This document shows, piece by piece, positions 6,606 to 9,492 of a stretch of DNA of 9,492 bases (positions are counted from its first letter, which is position 1; each line of letters starts with the position of its first letter). The position numbers were made by a program, and so were the translations under genes. The notes beneath the pieces were generated by a model, which did not search any database, had not been told where the DNA came from, and saw nothing but the letters and a program-made list of their open reading frames with translations. This DNA comes from Thiobacillus sp. UBA6918 (GTDB taxonomy: Bacteria > Pseudomonadota > Gammaproteobacteria > Burkholderiales > Thiobacillaceae): contig DKAU01000081.1 of the NCBI GenBank assembly GCA_002450925.1, positions 1 through 9,492 of the forward strand. The letters run 5' to 3'.

Positions 6606-6690
6606 CGTTGTGTTACCGTCGTCCTTCGGTTGAGACTTTGTTTACAGCCATCCCTATCGTTGAAGCCTGCTTTAACAACAGGGGTCAGAA

Positions 6691-7815
6691 ATGGGACAAA
6701 GTTCGAAAATTTCATGTGGGTTGCGCATTGCCTGTTTTGCGACGGCCATGGTTCTGGTGACGGTTTCTTTGCCTGGCTATGCCCAGAATGCTGGACAGGG
6801 TGGGCAGTCTGTTTCTGGACCGCTTCTTGGGCACCAGATTGAGGTAAGTGATCAAACGGCCCTTGCGGGAGCGGACCCGGTGGACCGGCAACTAGCTGAA
6901 TACGCCAAACGCTTGCCTGAGGTGGGCTTTATTCGTTTATATGGCGAGAAAGGGGCGAGATTCGCACAAAAGTTGCTGAAACTGTTGGGCGAAGGCGCCA
7001 TTAATCTGGACTATGAACACGATGCATCAGTGAGTGGCACCTTGCTGCAACTGCAAATGAACCGAATCGGAGTCATGGTCAAGGAAGGACTTCCCTCTGC
7101 TACGCTTTTCAAGGTTGGCAAAGGCTCGTTTTTTGAACACCCCTATCTGTGCGTGATTTCCCTGGATACGGATTCTTTCAGGAAGGATCCAGGTTACGCA
7201 ACACGATTCATGACACCCGCCCAGGGTAGTGAGAATCATGTCTCACATGAACAGGCCATGCTCGATACTGAAGATTTTCTTAAATTTACAGTCGATCATG
7301 AGGTGTTTCACTGCCTGGATGCGTACTTCAATGGCCCGACGATCAAGAAGACGGACGATGTAATATCTAACCGTTATCAGCAATACTTGAATGAGGCACG
7401 GGCAGACGGCTTTGCCAGCCACGCCTTCATTAAAACCTCTTCCGAGCCGAAAAAATTTCTGAAACGGTTTGCCGCTATGCGGACGCTGTCTCTGCTGGAT
7501 TTTGATTTGCAGCACTTTACCGGTGATGTGATCATGGAATCACTCGTCGGCAAACCAGTTTCACCTTCACAGGGGATTGAACAAGAGGTATCACTGAGCA
7601 GACAGATGGTGGCTGAAATTGCACCCTCCGCCAATAGCTATGGTGTCCTGCTGGCCAGCACGGCACGTTTGATAGGGGAATTGGGGATTGATCCCGAAGA
7701 GTTCCTGAATACTTTAAAGGGACAGAAACTTCCCCAGCATGATGAATCAAAGGTGCTGGCGATGCTTGATGAGATAAAGCAGGCACAGAGAACTCTCTGG
7801 AAGACGTCTGATTAA
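6691..7815 (+). CDS. Secreted zinc-metalloprotease-like protein of unrecognised family
   Basis: I do not recognise the family. The 374-residue protein starts with a Sec-type signal peptide: a short polar N-terminus, a hydrophobic core about 11-27, and likely cleavage after Ala31 (PGYA/QN). A protease signature lies in the middle: HEVFH at 203-207 (two zinc-binding His and the catalytic Glu), preceded by hydrophobic and acidic residues as in true HExxH helices. EARADG follows at 235-240, where Glu235 would be the third ligand of a gluzincin and Asp239 the usual supporting residue. The remainder is mostly helical with no membrane span, so the mature protein should be periplasmic or exported. 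AGGGG sits six bases before the ATG. It lies 221 bp behind the CadC-like regulator and 130 bp ahead of the glutathione transferase gene, same strand. Proteolytic activity is inferred from the motif alone. Confidence 0.8.
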   Translation: MGQSSKISCGLRIACFATAMVLVTVSLPGYAQNAGQGGQSVSGPLLGHQIEVSDQTALAGADPVDRQLAEYAKRLPEVGFIRLYGEKGARFAQKLLKLLGEGAINLDYEHDASVSGTLLQLQMNRIGVMVKEGLPSATLFKVGKGSFFEHPYLCVISLDTDSFRKDPGYATRFMTPAQGSENHVSHEQAMLDTEDFLKFTVDHEVFHCLDAYFNGPTIKKTDDVISNRYQQYLNEARADGFASHAFIKTSSEPKKFLKRFAAMRTLSLLDFDLQHFTGDVIMESLVGKPVSPSQGIEQEVSLSRQMVAEIAPSANSYGVLLASTARLIGELGIDPEEFLNTLKGQKLPQHDESKVLAMLDEIKQAQRTLWKTSD

Positions 7816-7945
7816 AGATGGGTTATAAAATTCAATATAAGTATGTTCGAACGAGAATGAGTGGCCCTCTGGCAGATTGTTGACAAGGTCTGTGCGCTGA
7901 CAAGCTTGGGGTATCATGCAACCAATCCAGTCAAACGGGGGGCGC

Positions 7946-8614
7946 ATGAAACCCAGATTGATCAGTTACAAGCTGTGCCCGTTCTCACATAGAGTGGCAA
8001 TCGTGCTGCAACACAAAGACGTTGAGCACGAGATCGAATACATTGACTATGACAACCCCCCAGCCTGGTTTCTGGAATTGTCACCTTCGAAGAAAGTCCC
8101 GATTCTTCAGGTTGATGGCGACGCCATAAGTGAATCGTCTGTCATCAACGAATATCTGGATCAGGTTTACCCCAACAAGATGCATCCCGATGATCCTGTG
8201 GCGCTGGCAAAGAATCGCATCTGGATCCAGCATGGCGGCCAATGCACTGTGAATGTTTTGCATCTTGCGGCAAAAGGTACAGAGACTGAATTTTTTGGAA
8301 CGCTTGAGGAGCTTCGAAAAAATCTTGACCAGGTAGAACCAGCCATACAGGGCAAACCATTTTTTAATGGGGAAGTTTTCTCGCTGGTAGACGCGACTTA
8401 TGCGCCAATGCTGCAGAGGCTGGGTTTTCTGGATGAAATCTTGCCTGGTATTCTCGATGAAAAACGTCACCCGAAGACTATTGCCTGGAAAGATGTGCTT
8501 GTTGCACACCCGGCCGTACAAAAATCCAGCATTCCGAAGATGCGCGAGCTATACAGGAAACTTCTCTGGAAAAAGCATGGCTATCTTTCCGGGTTCCTCG
8601 ACAAGAGTAACTAG
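7946..8614 (+). CDS. Glutathione S-transferase family protein, omega-like
   Basis: Cytoplasmic glutathione-dependent enzyme, 222 residues from the ATG at 7946. The N-terminal thioredoxin fold carries YKLCPFSHR (8-16), whose Cys-Pro-Phe is the omega-class/glutaredoxin-like active site rather than the Tyr or Ser of other classes. The cis-Pro segment KKVPIL and the glutathione-binding ESSVINEYL follow (Glu-Ser contacting the gamma-glutamyl group in the family). The C-terminal helical domain contains FSLVDATYAPML, the conserved capping-box region. Likely chemistry is thiol transfer, dehydroascorbate reduction or glutathionyl-conjugate reduction; the substrate is unknown. An in-frame ATG at 7916 would add ten residues, but homologues typically begin right before the first beta strand, and a G-rich stretch (7937-7942) precedes 7946. 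The ATG at 7916 also has GGGG upstream, so the start is not settled. Confidence 0.88.
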   Translation: MKPRLISYKLCPFSHRVAIVLQHKDVEHEIEYIDYDNPPAWFLELSPSKKVPILQVDGDAISESSVINEYLDQVYPNKMHPDDPVALAKNRIWIQHGGQCTVNVLHLAAKGTETEFFGTLEELRKNLDQVEPAIQGKPFFNGEVFSLVDATYAPMLQRLGFLDEILPGILDEKRHPKTIAWKDVLVAHPAVQKSSIPKMRELYRKLLWKKHGYLSGFLDKSN

Positions 8615-8637
8615 TCACGAATATAGAGAAGCTTTAC

Positions 8638-8666
8638 TTGCGGGTACGCCTGAAAGGTCATTTAAT
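8638..8666 (+). promoter_or_regulatory. Possible sigma-70 promoter of the response regulator gene
   Basis: TTGCGG (8638-8643) and TTTAAT (8661-8666) with a 17-bp spacer. The -10 is good and the -35 is half-matching. Transcription would begin near 8673, leaving a short leader that contains the AAAAAGG ribosome binding site. Confidence 0.35.
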
Positions 8667-8683
8667 ATCGTTGTCTGATGTGC

Positions 8684-8690
8684 AAAAAGG
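8684..8690 (+). promoter_or_regulatory. Ribosome binding site fixing a TTG start
   Basis: AAAAAGG ends nine bases before TTG at 8700. No ATG or GTG lies in frame between it and the first receiver-domain beta strand, so the TTG start is well supported. Confidence 0.6.
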
Positions 8691-8699
8691 CGGCCTATC

Positions 8700-9344
8700 T
8701 TGAAGATACTTGTTGCAGATGATCATGCGCTCATTCGTGAAGCGCTGCATCATTTATTGCGACAGGTTGACACGGGGGTAACAGTTCTCGAGGCACATGA
8801 TTGCCAGGGGACCCGCGATGGTGTGGCCATGAATCCTGATCTTGGCCTGCTGTTGCTGGACCTGAAGTTGCCCGGTATTGGTGGCATGGCCTTGTTGAAC
8901 GAGTTTCGTCGAGATTTCCCAACTCTGCCTATCGTTGTGCTTTCTGGGATGGAAGACCCCGGAACGGTGCGTGAAGTTCTGGCCCGGGGCGCGATGGGCT
9001 TTATTCCAAAATCAGCAAGCAACGAGGTTATGTTGGGTGCACTCCGGCTGGTGTTGTCGGGTGGACGATATTTGCCCCCCGCGATACTTTCTGAAGAGGG
9101 TTCAGGAGGACTGGACGCACCGCAAACTGCAGAAGCCTTGCATCTGACAGAACGGCAGTACGATGTGCTAAGGCTGATAGCACAGGGCAAGTCAAACAAG
9201 CTGATTTGCCGCGAGCTTGGCCTTGCCGAACCCACGGTGAAGATACATGTGACGGCCGTCCTGCGCGCGCTCAAGGTGGCAAGCAGGGCGGAGGCCATCG
9301 TGGCCGTGAATCGCCTGGGTTTGTTTCCGGCGAGTGAAGCCTAG
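8700..9344 (+). CDS. NarL/LuxR-family two-component response regulator
   Basis: Cytoplasmic phosphorylation-controlled transcription factor, 214 residues. The receiver domain (about 1-120) begins MKILVADDHALIREAL, with acidic Asp7/Asp8, phosphoacceptor Asp54 in LLLLDLKLPG, Ser82 at the switch position (VVLSGM) and Lys104 in FIPKSA. A short linker leads to the LuxR-type helix-turn-helix (about 147-207): LTERQYDVLRLIAQGKSNK, then RELGLAEPTVKIHVTAVLRAL. All catalytic residues are in place. It starts with TTG. It is convergent with a receiver-containing protein gene at the right edge, the natural candidate for its sensor kinase partner. Target genes cannot be told from the sequence; the nearest upstream gene on the same strand, the glutathione transferase, is 85 bp away and a separate promoter is possible. 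Confidence 0.94.
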   Translation: MKILVADDHALIREALHHLLRQVDTGVTVLEAHDCQGTRDGVAMNPDLGLLLLDLKLPGIGGMALLNEFRRDFPTLPIVVLSGMEDPGTVREVLARGAMGFIPKSASNEVMLGALRLVLSGGRYLPPAILSEEGSGGLDAPQTAEALHLTERQYDVLRLIAQGKSNKLICRELGLAEPTVKIHVTAVLRALKVASRAEAIVAVNRLGLFPASEA

Positions 9345-9492
9345 TTAACCCAACAGGTGGTCAATCAGCATGCGCAGGCGTGCTGGCTGTAGCGGCTTGT
9401 GCAGCAGCATGAATCCGTGAGTTTTTGCTTCGCGCAGGAGTTCCGGGTCGGTGTCTCCGGTGATCAGCGCTGCTGGAGTATCTTTGCCTAGT
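9345..9492 (-). CDS. C-terminal receiver domain, probably of a hybrid sensor histidine kinase (partial)
   Basis: The 3' end of a minus-strand gene that begins beyond the right edge. The last 48 codons read PAALITGDTDPELLRE, then FMLLHKPLQPARLRMLIDHLL before a TAA stop. This is the beta4-alpha5 part of a receiver domain: the Thr of ALITGD is the switch residue and Lys-Pro in LLHKPL is the conserved pair near the active site. Receiver domains of this type at the very C-terminus, next to a LuxR-type regulator gene, usually belong to hybrid histidine kinases. A stand-alone response regulator is also possible because nothing upstream is visible. Its stop codon abuts the stop codon of the response regulator gene. 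Confidence 0.8.
   Translation of the reverse strand, partial: LGKDTPAALITGDTDPELLREAKTHGFMLLHKPLQPARLRMLIDHLLG

Noticed and set aside
7883..7919. TTGACA and TATCAT upstream of the glutathione transferase gene as a promoter
   Set aside because: The hexamers look good singly but are 26 bp apart, too far for one sigma-70 promoter.

Overview
This looks like about 9.5 kb of chromosome from a betaproteobacterium of moderately high GC, perhaps Nitrosomonadales-like. That placement rests on protein character and gene content, not on a database search. No mobile element, CRISPR array, tRNA or rRNA gene was seen.

Left part (1-2570, minus strand): the start of a nitrate ABC importer operon. A Tat-type substrate-binding protein (nrtA) is followed by its permease (nrtB, running off the left edge), with a GC-rich hairpin between them. 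The 265 bp upstream of nrtA hold the best signal of the window, a complete nitrogen-assimilation control region. In order it has two NtrC-type dyads (one perfect, one with a single mismatch), a textbook sigma-54 -24/-12 element, a leader hairpin with an A-n-n-G-n-n hexaloop, a second short hexaloop hairpin, and an intrinsic terminator that shares one arm with the second hairpin. This is the architecture of ANTAR-protein (NasR/NasT) antitermination: NtrC and sigma-54 would sense nitrogen limitation, and the ANTAR protein would sense nitrate.

Middle (2571-4598): a PyrR-like phosphoribosyltransferase (minus) lies upstream of nrtA in the same direction, divergent from a DAACS-family (GltP/DctA-like) dicarboxylate/amino-acid:cation symporter (plus).

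Right-centre (4748-8614, plus): a membrane-anchored CadC-like regulator (winged helix, one membrane span, FlgO/TolB-N-like domain, TPR repeats), then a secreted protein of no recognised family carrying a zinc-protease signature (HEVFH, then EARAD 28 residues later) behind its own likely sigma-70 promoter with an inverted repeat on the predicted start point, then an omega-type glutathione S-transferase.

Right edge (8700-9492): a NarL/LuxR-type response regulator starting at TTG, convergent with the 3' end of a receiver domain, probably from a hybrid histidine kinase. The two stop codons touch, with no intergenic base between them.
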